Shown here piece after piece: positions 15,713 to 24,443 of a stretch of 64,000 nucleotides of DNA; the first letter of the stretch is position 1, and every line of letters begins with the position of its first letter. Source of the stretch: Streptomyces sp. SID12501 (GTDB taxonomy: Bacteria > Actinomycetota > Actinomycetes > Streptomycetales > Streptomycetaceae). The stretch spans positions 1 to 64,000 of the forward strand of contig NZ_JAAGLU010000023.1 in the NCBI RefSeq assembly GCF_010550245.1, read 5' to 3'. The notes under the pieces were generated by a model. That model saw nothing but the letters and a program-made list of their open reading frames with translations. It was not told the origin of the DNA and did not search any database. Position numbers and translations under genes: made by a program.

Positions 15713-16561
15713 ATGGGCCTGAGATTCGGCTACGGCACCAACGGGTTCACCCACCACCGCCTCTCCGACGTCCTCGGCATCCTCGCCGACCTGGGCTACG
15801 ACGGCGTGGCCCTCACCCTCGACCACAACCACCTCGACCCGTACGCCGAAGACCTGGACGGCCAAGTCGACCGTGTTCGCCAGCAGTTGGCGCGACTTGG
15901 GCTGACCGTCACGGTCGAGACCGGGGCGCCCTACTTCCTCGACCCCTGGGGCAAGCACCAGCCGACCCTGATGTCCGGCCGACCGGAACGCCGCGTCGAC
16001 CTGCTGCGGCGTGCCGTACGCATCGCCGCCGAACTCGGCTCGCCCAGCGTCCAGTTGTGCAGCGGACCGGCCCCGGACGGCATCCCGGAGCCGGAGGCGT
16101 GGCGGCGGCTGGCCGCGGGCGTCGGTGCGGCGCTGGAGACGGCGGAGGCGTACGGGGTCGCGCTGGCCTTCGAACCCGAGCCGCACATGTTCGTCGACAC
16201 GGTCGCGAAATGTCTGAGACTGCGCGAACTGGTCGGCGGACACGAGCTGTTCGGCGTCACCCTGGACATCGGACACGCCCACTGCGTGGAGGAGCCGACG
16301 CTGCTCGACTGCGTCGACCTGGCCGCGCCGCACCTGCTGAACGTCCAGATCGAGGACATGGTCCGCGGGGTCCACCGGCATCTGGAGTTCGGCGCCGGTG
16401 AGATCGACTTCCCGCCGGTGCTGGCGGCGTTGACCGACCTCGGCCATCGCGGCCTGGTGTCCGTCGAGATCCAGGGCGGCGCTCTGGACGCCCCCGACAT
16501 CGCCCGCAGCTCGCTGGAGTTCCTGCGCCGAGCCGAGGCCCGCAGCCTGCTCGCCTCCTGA
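15713..16561 (+). CDS. sugar-phosphate isomerase/epimerase (AP-endonuclease-2 TIM barrel)
   Basis: 282 residues with the TIM-barrel pattern of xylose-isomerase-like enzymes: FGYGTNGFTHHRLSDVL at strand 1, metal ligands in AFEPEPHMF, VTLDIGHAHC, NVQIEDM and VSVEIQGG. The start has GAAGGG six bases upstream. It lies in the ebo operon between eboC and eboA. Homologues in ebo clusters probably act on a cyclitol or sugar-derived intermediate; the substrate is unknown. Confidence 0.85.
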   Translation: MGLRFGYGTNGFTHHRLSDVLGILADLGYDGVALTLDHNHLDPYAEDLDGQVDRVRQQLARLGLTVTVETGAPYFLDPWGKHQPTLMSGRPERRVDLLRRAVRIAAELGSPSVQLCSGPAPDGIPEPEAWRRLAAGVGAALETAEAYGVALAFEPEPHMFVDTVAKCLRLRELVGGHELFGVTLDIGHAHCVEEPTLLDCVDLAAPHLLNVQIEDMVRGVHRHLEFGAGEIDFPPVLAALTDLGHRGLVSVEIQGGALDAPDIARSSLEFLRRAEARSLLAS

Positions 16562-16708
16562 GCCTGCCGCCCCACCACTTGTTCACGAGAATCTCGCGAT
16601 CCCTGTTCCGGCCTCCTGCAGCCCTCTCCGGCCTCCTCCGGGCTCCTCCGGCCCCCTGCCTTCCTCTCCAACTCTCCAACTCTCCAACTCCCTTTCTGGA
16701 ACCGTGCC
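16562..16708. repeat. CT-rich leader with short repeats before eboA
   Basis: The 147 bp are strongly CT-rich on the plus strand, with repeated CCTCCGG and three TCTCCAAC units just before the eboA start. There is no clear ribosome site; the stretch may be a long untranslated linker. Confidence 0.5.
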
Positions 16709-17344
16709 ATGCCGCTTTCCGATGCATCCGTCCTGCCCCTCGCCGCCGAAGCCCGCGCCTGGCTCGACACCGCCCTGACCGAAGTCGCCGCATCCCCTGC
16801 CGCCATCCGGACCCGCTTCCCCGCCGTCCGCCGCCACTGCGGACGCGCCCCGCTGCCCGACGGCCGGACCGTCGACGAAGCCGCCCGCGCTCTGCTCCTG
16901 GCCGCGCTGCCCCTGCGCGACCAGGCCCTCACCGACGAGGTGGTGGCACTGCACCGCTACGGCGACCCCGCCGAACAGCGGGCCGTCCTACGGGCGTTGC
17001 CACAGCTCGACCGGGAGGGGACCGGCCGGTTCCTGGACCTCGTACGGCAGACCCTGCGCGGCAACGACAACACGCTGATCGAGGCCGCTCTCGGCCCGTA
17101 CGCGGCGGCCCACCTCCCGGCGGACGAGTACCGCCAGGCCGTCCTGAAGTGCGTCTTCTGCGAGATCCCACTCGCCCGCATCGCCGGACTGGACGACCGA
17201 GCCGACGCCGAACTCGCCCGCATGCTCAGCGACTTCGCCCGCGAACGGACGGCGGCCGGACGCCCCGTACCCGCGGACATCGCCCCCCTCGTGCGCCCCT
17301 TCACCACTTCCGCCCTCACCTCCATCACCGACGAAACCGTGTGA
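16709..17344 (+). CDS. eboA: EboA-domain protein
   Basis: 211 residues, mostly helical. The conserved stretches of EboA proteins are visible: LRGNDNTLIEAALGPYA, EYRQAVLKCVFCEIPLARIAGL and LSDFARERTAAGR. EboA is a soluble helical-repeat protein found only in ebo clusters; its biochemical role is not established. It is directly followed by eboB with 2 bp between stop and start, so the two are translated together. Confidence 0.9.
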   Translation: MPLSDASVLPLAAEARAWLDTALTEVAASPAAIRTRFPAVRRHCGRAPLPDGRTVDEAARALLLAALPLRDQALTDEVVALHRYGDPAEQRAVLRALPQLDREGTGRFLDLVRQTLRGNDNTLIEAALGPYAAAHLPADEYRQAVLKCVFCEIPLARIAGLDDRADAELARMLSDFARERTAAGRPVPADIAPLVRPFTTSALTSITDETV

Positions 17345-17346
17345 TC

Positions 17347-18213
17347 ATGCGCATCTTCGACCCCCACATCCACATGTCCTCCCGCACCACCGACGACTAC
17401 GAGGCGATGTACGCGGCCGGGGTCCGGGCCGTCGTCGAGCCCGCCTTCTGGCTCGGCCAGCCCCGCACCTCGCCCGACACCTTCTACGACTACTTCGACT
17501 CGCTGCTCGGCTGGGAGCCGTACCGGGCGGCCCAGTTCGGCATCCAGCACTTCTGCACGATCGCCCTCAACCCGAAGGAGGCGAACGACCCTCGCTGCCT
17601 CCCCGTCCTCGACGAACTGCCCCGCTACCTCGCCAAGGACCGGGTTGTCGCCGTCGGTGAGATCGGCTACGACTCGATGACCAAGGAGGAGGACGAGGTC
17701 CTCGCCCGTCAGCTCCAACTCGCCGTCGAACACGGACTGCCCGCCCTCGTCCACACCCCGCACCGCGACAAGGCGGCCGGGACCAGGCGCACCCTGGACG
17801 TCGTACGGGAGTCGGGCATCGCCCCCGAACTCGTCGTCCTGGACCACCTCAACGAGCTGACGGTCGGCATGGTCCTCGACAGCGGCTGCTGGGCCGGGTT
17901 CTCCGTCTACCCGAAGACGAAGATGAGCGAGGACCGGATGGTCCGCATCCTCCAGGAGCACGGCCTGGACCGAGTTCTCATCAACTCGGCGGCGGACTGG
18001 GGCAGTTCGGACCCCCTGAAGACCCGCAAGACCGGCGACGCCATGCTCGCCGACGGCTTCACGGACGACGACGTCGACCGCGTCCTGTGGCGCAACCCCG
18101 TCGCTTTCTACGGCCAGAGCGGACGCCTCGACCTGGACGACACGGACGGTGAGCCGAAGCCCGACGAGACCTCGTCGTTCGAGGGCAACTCCATCCGGCG
18201 CGGGGGAGAGTGA
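17347..18213 (+). CDS. eboB: EboB, TatD-type metal-dependent hydrolase
   Basis: 288 residues. The HxH motif is in FDPHIHM; further metal ligands lie in VAVGEIGYD, LVHTPHRDK, LDHLNE and INSAADWGSSDP. This is the TatD amidohydrolase pattern. TatD proteins are nucleases in some cases, but within ebo clusters the substrate is more likely a small molecule. The C-terminal 25 residues are charged and poorly conserved. Confidence 0.88.
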   Translation: MRIFDPHIHMSSRTTDDYEAMYAAGVRAVVEPAFWLGQPRTSPDTFYDYFDSLLGWEPYRAAQFGIQHFCTIALNPKEANDPRCLPVLDELPRYLAKDRVVAVGEIGYDSMTKEEDEVLARQLQLAVEHGLPALVHTPHRDKAAGTRRTLDVVRESGIAPELVVLDHLNELTVGMVLDSGCWAGFSVYPKTKMSEDRMVRILQEHGLDRVLINSAADWGSSDPLKTRKTGDAMLADGFTDDDVDRVLWRNPVAFYGQSGRLDLDDTDGEPKPDETSSFEGNSIRRGGE

Positions 18214-18220
18214 GCGGCCC

Positions 18221-19387
18221 GTGCGCTTCCTCCACCCCGACGGCACCCCCGTCCACCTCGCGTACTGCAGCAACGTCCACCAGGCCGAGGACCTCGCCGG
18301 GGTCATCGCCCAGCTCGGCGCCCACGCCGAACCCGTACGGGAGCGGCTCGGCGTCGGCCGGCTCGGGATCGGCCTCTGGCTGGCCCGCACCGCCGTCACC
18401 GAACTCGCCGCTGACGAAGGGGCGTTGACGACCCTCAAGCGCGAACTCGCGGCACGCGGCCTGGAGACGGTCACCCTCAACGCCTTCCCGTACGAGGGGT
18501 TCCACCGCGAGGTCGTCAAGAAGGACGTCTACCTCCCCGACTGGGCCGACCCGGCCCGACTCGCCTACACCCTCGACTGCGCCCGCGTCCTCGCCGCCCT
18601 CCTCCCCGACGACGCCCGACGCGGCAGCGTCTCCACCCTCCCGCTGGGCTGGCGCACCCCGTGGCCGACAGAGCGCGCGGACACGGCCCGCCGCGCGCTG
18701 GACCAACTGGCGTCAGGATTGGCAGAGTTGGAATCGGACACCGGCCGCCGTATCCGGGTCGGCTTCGAACCGGAACCGGGGTGCGTCGTGGAGACCACCA
18801 CCCAGGCGGTACGGGAGTTCGCCGACGTGGACCGCGACTACCTCGGCGTCTGCCTGGACGCCTGCCATCTCGCCGTCCAGTTCGAGGAGCCCGGCGAAGC
18901 CCTCGGGCGGCTCGCCGACGCCGGTCTGCCGGTCGTCAAACTCCAGGCGTCCTGCGCGGTCGAGGCCCCCGACCCGACCGACCCGCGCGCCCGTGCGGCC
19001 CTGCGCGAACTGGCTGAACGACGGTTCCTCCACCAGACCCGAACGGTCAGTGACGGCACGGTGGTCGGCGTCGACGACCTGCCGGACGCCCTGGACGGCG
19101 GCGGGCTTCCGGCGGTCGGCGCGGACAGCCCCTGGCGGACACACTTCCACGCCCCGCTGCACGCCGAACCCGAACCACCCCTCCGTACCACCGCCGGCCA
19201 ACTCACCACCGTCCTCAACGGACTTCTCGGCGGCCCGAGCGCCGTCTGCGACCACATCGAGGTCGAGACCTACACCTGGTCCGTCCTGCCCCGCCCGCCC
19301 GCCGACCTCGCCGCCGGCATCGCCGCCGAACTCGCCTGGGCCCGCGACCGGTTGACCGGTCTGGGCCTCAAGGAGGACCACTCATGA
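18221..19387 (+). CDS. eboE: EboE, TIM-barrel metabolite-traffic protein
   Basis: 388 residues. Recognised by HLAYCSNVHQAEDLAGV at the N-terminus, ARGLETVTLNAFPYEGFH, VKKDVYLPDW, and GFEPEPGCVVETT with LGVCLDACHLAVQFE as barrel metal-site strands. This is the EboE pattern, distantly related to sugar isomerases. GTG 18221 is used, with GGGGGAG about 11 bp upstream. Its stop overlaps the next gene by ATGA. Confidence 0.88.
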   Translation: MRFLHPDGTPVHLAYCSNVHQAEDLAGVIAQLGAHAEPVRERLGVGRLGIGLWLARTAVTELAADEGALTTLKRELAARGLETVTLNAFPYEGFHREVVKKDVYLPDWADPARLAYTLDCARVLAALLPDDARRGSVSTLPLGWRTPWPTERADTARRALDQLASGLAELESDTGRRIRVGFEPEPGCVVETTTQAVREFADVDRDYLGVCLDACHLAVQFEEPGEALGRLADAGLPVVKLQASCAVEAPDPTDPRARAALRELAERRFLHQTRTVSDGTVVGVDDLPDALDGGGLPAVGADSPWRTHFHAPLHAEPEPPLRTTAGQLTTVLNGLLGGPSAVCDHIEVETYTWSVLPRPPADLAAGIAAELAWARDRLTGLGLKEDHS

Positions 19388-20820
19388 CCGGCCGTAAGGA
19401 ACCCCTCATGACCGAAACCCCGAACGCCAACCGACTCGTCGTCCTGGACATCGTCGGTCTCACCCCCGCCCTCCTGCGTCACATGCCCGCCGTCGCCGCC
19501 CTCGCCGACCGCGGCTTCCAGGCCACCCTCGGCACCACGCTCCCCGCCGTCACCTGCACCGCCCAGTCGACCTTCCTCACCGGCGAACTCCCCTCCACAC
19601 ACGGCGCGGTGTCCAACGGCTGGTACTTCCGCGACCTCGGTGAAGTACTCCTCTGGCGGCAGCACAACGCCCTCGTCGGCGGCGAGAAGATCTGGGACGC
19701 GGCCCGAAAACGGCTCCCCGGCTACACGGTCGCCAACATCTGCTGGTGGTACGCCATGGGCGCCGACGTCGACTGGACGGTGACCCCGCGCCCGATCTAC
19801 TACTCCGACGGCCGCAAGGAACCCGACTGCTACACCTGGCCGCCCTCCCTGCACGACGAACTCACCGAACGGCTGGGCCCCTTCCCCCTGTTCACCTACT
19901 GGGGCCCGAACGCCGGCATGCCCTCCACCCAGTGGATCCTGGGCGCCGCCCGCCAGGTCTTCGACGAACACGACCCCGACCTGACCCTGGTCTACATCCC
20001 GGAGATGGACTACGAACCGCAGCGCTCCGGCCCGCAGTCCGACGCGTCGATCCGCGCAGCCCGCCGACTCGACGACGCCCTGCGCCCGTTGATCGACCAC
20101 TTCCTCGCCGCCGGCGCCACGGTGGTGGCGCTGAGCGAGTACGGCATCACCCCGGTCTCCCGCCCCGTGGACATCAACCGGACCCTGCGCCGGGCCGGAC
20201 TCCTGGAGGTGTACACCCAGGACGGCATGGAGTACCTCGACCCCTGGACCTCCCGTGCCTTCGCCGTCGCCGACCACCAGGTGGCGCACGTCTATGTCCG
20301 GGACCCGGCCGACGTACGCGAGGTCGCCAAGATCCTCGGTGAACTCGACGGTGTGGAACAGGTGTTGGGCGAGATGGGCAAGGCGGCCCAGGGCCTGGAC
20401 CATGAGCGTTCGGGAGAGCTGGTCGCGGTGGCGGACGCCGACGCGTGGTTCACGTACTACTACTGGCTCGACGACGACCGCGCCCCCGACTTCGCCCGCC
20501 AGGTCGAGATCCACCGCAAGCCCGGCTACGACCCCGCCGAACTGCTGTGGGACGACACCAACCCGTCGGTGAAACTGCATGCGGCCGGTCAACTCGCCCG
20601 CAAGAAGCTGGGGTTCCGCTACCGCATGCAGACGGTCCCGTTGGACCCCTCGGGCGTCCGCGGCAGCCACGGCCGCCTCCCGAGCGACCCCGACCACGGC
20701 CCCGTACTGCTGTGCTCGGAACCGGAGCACGGCAGCGAGACCATCGCCGCCACCGACGTCAAGGGCCTGCTCCTGAAACTCGCCGGCCTGCCCGCAACCC
20801 CGCCCACCGACCGCGCCTAG
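19384..20820 (+). CDS. alkaline-phosphatase-superfamily phosphodiesterase, EboF-like
   Basis: 478 residues of the type I phosphodiesterase/nucleotide pyrophosphatase fold. The nucleophile is probably the Thr in LPAVTCTAQSTFLTG. Metal ligands are expected in VVLDIVG, IPEMDYEPQ and VADHQVAHVYV. The motif that is usually SDHG reads SEYGITPV, so one metal site is altered. The start overlaps eboE (ATGA); a second ATG at 19408 has a better ribosome site (AAGGA) and may be used. Position matches EboF of ebo clusters. Confidence 0.85.
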   Translation: MTGRKEPLMTETPNANRLVVLDIVGLTPALLRHMPAVAALADRGFQATLGTTLPAVTCTAQSTFLTGELPSTHGAVSNGWYFRDLGEVLLWRQHNALVGGEKIWDAARKRLPGYTVANICWWYAMGADVDWTVTPRPIYYSDGRKEPDCYTWPPSLHDELTERLGPFPLFTYWGPNAGMPSTQWILGAARQVFDEHDPDLTLVYIPEMDYEPQRSGPQSDASIRAARRLDDALRPLIDHFLAAGATVVALSEYGITPVSRPVDINRTLRRAGLLEVYTQDGMEYLDPWTSRAFAVADHQVAHVYVRDPADVREVAKILGELDGVEQVLGEMGKAAQGLDHERSGELVAVADADAWFTYYYWLDDDRAPDFARQVEIHRKPGYDPAELLWDDTNPSVKLHAAGQLARKKLGFRYRMQTVPLDPSGVRGSHGRLPSDPDHGPVLLCSEPEHGSETIAATDVKGLLLKLAGLPATPPTDRA

Positions 20821-20836
20821 GCACCCGATCGCTCGC

Positions 20837-20900
20837 CCAGGTACACCGCCTGCGTCTGGGCACCGGCCTCGCTCAGGCGCACCGCCTGCGCCTGGGTACC
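20837..20900. repeat. two diverged copies of a ~27-bp direct repeat
   Basis: CAGGTACACCGCCTGCGTCT at 20837 recurs as CAGGCGCACCGCCTGCGCCT at 20874, each continuing into GGGYACC. They lie between the EboF-like stop and the P450 ribosome site. Confidence 0.65.
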
Positions 20901-20975
20901 GACCGTGCCGCAGGCGTTGGCCGAGCCTTGGCACCGACCATGCCCCCGCCCCCCCACCACGCGGAGACACCGACC

Positions 20976-22166
20976 ATGTCCGAGACCACGTTCCCCCCAC
21001 TGCCCATGCGGCGCACCGCCCTGCTCGACCCGCCCGCCGAGTTCACCCTGCTGCGCGAGCGGGGCCGGATCAGCCGTATCGCGCTCTGGGGCGGCAACAC
21101 CCCCTGGCTGGTCACCCGGCACGAGGACGCCCGTGCCGTCCTGGCGGACGCCCGCTTCAGCGCCGAGAACCACCGGGAGGGGTTCCCCGGCCTCCAGCCG
21201 ACCCCGCCGCCACCCACACCCGGCCAGCTGTTCGCCATGGACGCGCCCGACCACACCCGGCTTCGCCGGATGCTGATCCCCGACTTCACCTTCCGCCGCG
21301 CCGAAGAACTGCGCCCGTCCATCCAGCAGTTGACCGACCGGCTCATCGACGACCTGGTGGCCAAGGGGCCCGATGTCGATCTGGTGGAGCACTTCACCCT
21401 GCCACTGCCGTTGCTCGTCATCTGTGAACTCCTCGGAGTGCCGTACGCGGACCGGGAGTTCATCCATCGCCAAGCCGCCGCGTTCGCCACCGTGACCGAC
21501 GGGCCCGAGGCGATGCGGGCCGGCTGGGGCGCGCTGTTCGGATACCTGATGGAACTGCTCGCCGCCAAGACCGCCGACCCCGGCGACGACCTGCTGAGCA
21601 GGCTCGCGGCCGAACGCGTGGCCACCGGCGAGGCAACCCCCGCCGAAGCCGCCGGACTTGCCGTGATGCTGCTCATCGCGGGGCACGAGACGACGGCGAG
21701 CATGCTGTCGCTGGGCGTGGTGACCCTGCTGTCCCACCCCGCCCAGCTGGCCGCGCTGCAGGCCGATCCGGAGCTGGTGCCAGGAGCGGTCGAGGAACTC
21801 CTGCGCTATCTCACGGTCGTTCACGTCGGGATGCGGCGCATCGCCACGCAGGACGTGGAGATCGGTGGCGTCACCGTACGGGCCGGGGAAGGCGTCGTCG
21901 TCGCGCTCCAGGCCGCCAACCGGGACCCCGGCGCGTTCACGGACCCGGACACCTTCGACATCACCCGGGAGACCCAGCATCACCTGACGTTCAGCCACGG
22001 CCTGCACAACTGCCTCGGCCAGTCCCTCGCCCGCGCCGAACTCCAGATCGCCCTGCCCACCCTGTTCCGCCGCCTGCCCGGCCTACGGCTGACGGCCCCG
22101 GCCGAGGTGGACGCCCACGAGGGCCGCGCGGTCCACGGCGTACGCACCCTCCCGGTCACCTGGTAG
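20976..22166 (+). CDS. cytochrome P450
   Basis: 396 residues, soluble bacterial class. The I-helix oxygen-binding motif is LLIAGHETTASM, the K-helix ExxR is EELLR, and the haem loop is FSHGLHNCLGQSLAR with the axial cysteine near residue 345. GCGGAGA lies eight bases before ATG 20976. It follows the ebo genes on the same strand, so it probably oxidises the metabolite handled by that cluster; no ferredoxin is adjacent, so electrons come from elsewhere. P450 is not a standard ebo member. Confidence 0.9.
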   Translation: MSETTFPPLPMRRTALLDPPAEFTLLRERGRISRIALWGGNTPWLVTRHEDARAVLADARFSAENHREGFPGLQPTPPPPTPGQLFAMDAPDHTRLRRMLIPDFTFRRAEELRPSIQQLTDRLIDDLVAKGPDVDLVEHFTLPLPLLVICELLGVPYADREFIHRQAAAFATVTDGPEAMRAGWGALFGYLMELLAAKTADPGDDLLSRLAAERVATGEATPAEAAGLAVMLLIAGHETTASMLSLGVVTLLSHPAQLAALQADPELVPGAVEELLRYLTVVHVGMRRIATQDVEIGGVTVRAGEGVVVALQAANRDPGAFTDPDTFDITRETQHHLTFSHGLHNCLGQSLARAELQIALPTLFRRLPGLRLTAPAEVDAHEGRAVHGVRTLPVTW

Positions 22167-22193
22167 TACTGCGCACCCCAACTCACCTGCCTC

Positions 22194-24344
22194 TCAAGGA
22201 CGTACGGTCTCCAGCCGTACCGCGCACGCCTTGAACTCCGGCATCCGTGAGGTCGGGTCGAGCGCCGGATTGGTCAGCGTGTTGGCCCGGCCCTCGCCCG
22301 GCCAGTGGAACGGCATGAAGACGGTGTCGGGGCGGATCGAGGTGGTGATCCGCGCCGGCGCCACCGCCCGCCCGCGCCGTGACACGACGGCGATGGCATC
22401 CCCCTCCCCGGCTCCCAGCCGCGCGGCCAGCCGGGGATGCAGCTCCACGAACGGCCCGGGCGCGGCGGCGTTGAGCTCGTCGACCCGCCGCGTCTGGGCC
22501 CCGGACTGGTACTGGGCCACGACCCGCCCGGTGGTCAGCAGTACCGGGTACTCGGCGTCCGGCTCCTCGGCGATCGGCCGGTACGTCACCGGCGCGAACC
22601 GGGCCCGCCCGTCCTCGGTCCCGAACCGGTCGAGGAAGAGACGGGGCGAACCGGGATGCGGCGCTGCCTGCGACTGGTCGTCGTGCTCGTGCCGTTGATC
22701 GTGCTGCTGCTCGTGCCGCTGTTCGTCCGGCTGGTCGTCCTGCGCCGGGCAGGGCCAGAAGACGCCGTTCTCCTCGGCGAGCCGCCGGTAGGTGATCCCC
22801 GAGTAGTCGGCGATCCCGCCCGCGCTGGCCCGCCGCAACTCCTCGAAGACCTCTTCGGGGTCGACCGGGAACCCCTTCTCCACCCCTGCGCGTGCCGCGA
22901 GTTGATGCAGAACGTACAGATCGCTGCGGACCCCGTCCGGGGGAGCGACGGCCTGCCTGCGCAGAAGCACCCGCCCCTCCAGATTGGTGGTCGTACCGGT
23001 CTCCTCCGCCCACTGGGTCACGGGCAGGACGACATCGGCGAGCGCGGCGGTCTCGGACAGCACGACATCCGCGACGACCAGGAAGTCCAGTGATTCCAGG
23101 CGCTGTTGGATGTGCGCGGCCCGGGGTGCGGAGACCACCGGATTGGACCCCATCAGCAGCAGGGAGCGGATGTCGGAGCCGAGCGCGTCGAGGAGTTCGT
23201 ACGCGCTCAGCCCGGGCCCCGGCAACGAGTCCGGATCGACACCCCACACGCCGGCCACGTGGCGCCGGGCCTCCGGGTCGGTCAGCTTGCGGTAGCCGGG
23301 CAACTGGTCCGCCTTCTGGCCGTGTTCACGCCCGCCCTGCCCGTTGCCCTGCCCGGTCAGACATCCGTATCCGGAGTACGGCCGCCCCGAACGCCCGGTC
23401 GCCAGACACAGGTTGATCCACGCGCTCACCGTGTCCGTCCCCTTGGACTGCTGCTCGGGTCCACGCGCGGTGAGCACCATCGCGTTGGCCGGCTCGCAGA
23501 ACATCCGCACGGCCTCCCGGAGCTGGGGCACGGGCACCCCGGTGATCCGCTCCACGTACTCCGGCCAGTGGGCCATCGCCGCCGCCCGCGTCTCCTCCCA
23601 GCCGCTCGTCCGTTCCTCGATGTACGCCTCGTCGGTGCGGCCCTGGGACACGACCAGGTGCAACAGGCCCAGGGCGAGGGCGAGATCGGTGCCGGGACGC
23701 GGCGCGAGATGCAGATCGGCCTGCTCGGCGGTACGGGTCCGACGCGGATCGATGACGATCAACGTCCCCCCGTTCTCCTTGAGTTCGGTGAGATAACGGA
23801 GGGCAGGCGGCATGGTCTCGGCGAGATTGGAGCCGACGAGGATGACACAGCCGGTCTTGGGGATGTCCTCCATCGGGAAGGGCAGCCCCCGGTCGATCCC
23901 GAAGGCCTTGTTACCGGCAGCGGCGGCGGACGACATGCAGAATCGCCCGTTGTAGTCGATCTGCGAGGTCCCGAGAACGATCCGTGCGAACTTGCCCAGC
24001 GCGTAGGCCTTCTCGTTCGTCAGCCCACCCCCGCCGAAGACACCGCACGCGTCCGGGCCATGTTCCGTACGCGTGCGGGTCAGTCCTTCGGCGACCCGGT
24101 CCAGCGCCTCCTCCCAGGAGGCGGGGACGAGGATCCCGTCACGCCGGACGAGCGGCTCGGTCAGCCGCAGCGCCGGTGAAAGCAGGGCCGGTGCGGTGCG
24201 TCCCTTGCTACACAGGGCGCCTCGGTTGACCGGGAAGTCGACGCGCTCGGTGACCGTGACGCCCCCGCCTGCTGCCGGCGTGAGGTTCATCCCGCACTGC
24301 AGGGCGCAGTACGGGCAGTGCGTGGGCGTCACGGAGGTCTCCAT
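22194..24344 (-). CDS. assimilatory nitrate reductase catalytic subunit (molybdopterin oxidoreductase)
   Basis: 716 residues. The N-terminal 4Fe-4S site is CPYCALQCGM followed by GALCSKG. The Mo-bis-MGD domains show NGRFCMSSAAAAGNKAFG, where Cys is the likely Mo ligand, and GSNPVVSAP, with the dinucleotide-binding C-terminal domain beginning at PVLLTTGRVVAQ. The family reduces nitrate to nitrite in the cytoplasm. Odd feature: about 25 residues near position 555-580 are almost only Gln, Asp, Glu and His (QDDQPDEQRHEQQHDQRHEH), an insertion. It is convergent with the P450. Confidence 0.88.
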   Translation of the reverse strand: METSVTPTHCPYCALQCGMNLTPAAGGGVTVTERVDFPVNRGALCSKGRTAPALLSPALRLTEPLVRRDGILVPASWEEALDRVAEGLTRTRTEHGPDACGVFGGGGLTNEKAYALGKFARIVLGTSQIDYNGRFCMSSAAAAGNKAFGIDRGLPFPMEDIPKTGCVILVGSNLAETMPPALRYLTELKENGGTLIVIDPRRTRTAEQADLHLAPRPGTDLALALGLLHLVVSQGRTDEAYIEERTSGWEETRAAAMAHWPEYVERITGVPVPQLREAVRMFCEPANAMVLTARGPEQQSKGTDTVSAWINLCLATGRSGRPYSGYGCLTGQGNGQGGREHGQKADQLPGYRKLTDPEARRHVAGVWGVDPDSLPGPGLSAYELLDALGSDIRSLLLMGSNPVVSAPRAAHIQQRLESLDFLVVADVVLSETAALADVVLPVTQWAEETGTTTNLEGRVLLRRQAVAPPDGVRSDLYVLHQLAARAGVEKGFPVDPEEVFEELRRASAGGIADYSGITYRRLAEENGVFWPCPAQDDQPDEQRHEQQHDQRHEHDDQSQAAPHPGSPRLFLDRFGTEDGRARFAPVTYRPIAEEPDAEYPVLLTTGRVVAQYQSGAQTRRVDELNAAAPGPFVELHPRLAARLGAGEGDAIAVVSRRGRAVAPARITTSIRPDTVFMPFHWPGEGRANTLTNPALDPTSRMPEFKACAVRLETVRP

Positions 24345-24443
24345 ACCGCCCAGCGTGCGGCGCCGGTGTTACACCCCGGAACGCCCCCCGTTACACACCA
24401 GGCACGGGGACCTCCCGGGGGACCGGTGCCGCCGGTGAGGTTC

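Noticed and set aside
14605..22166. Classical polyketide or NRPS biosynthetic cluster
   Set aside because: No synthase modules or carrier proteins are present; the gene set matches an ebo cluster instead.
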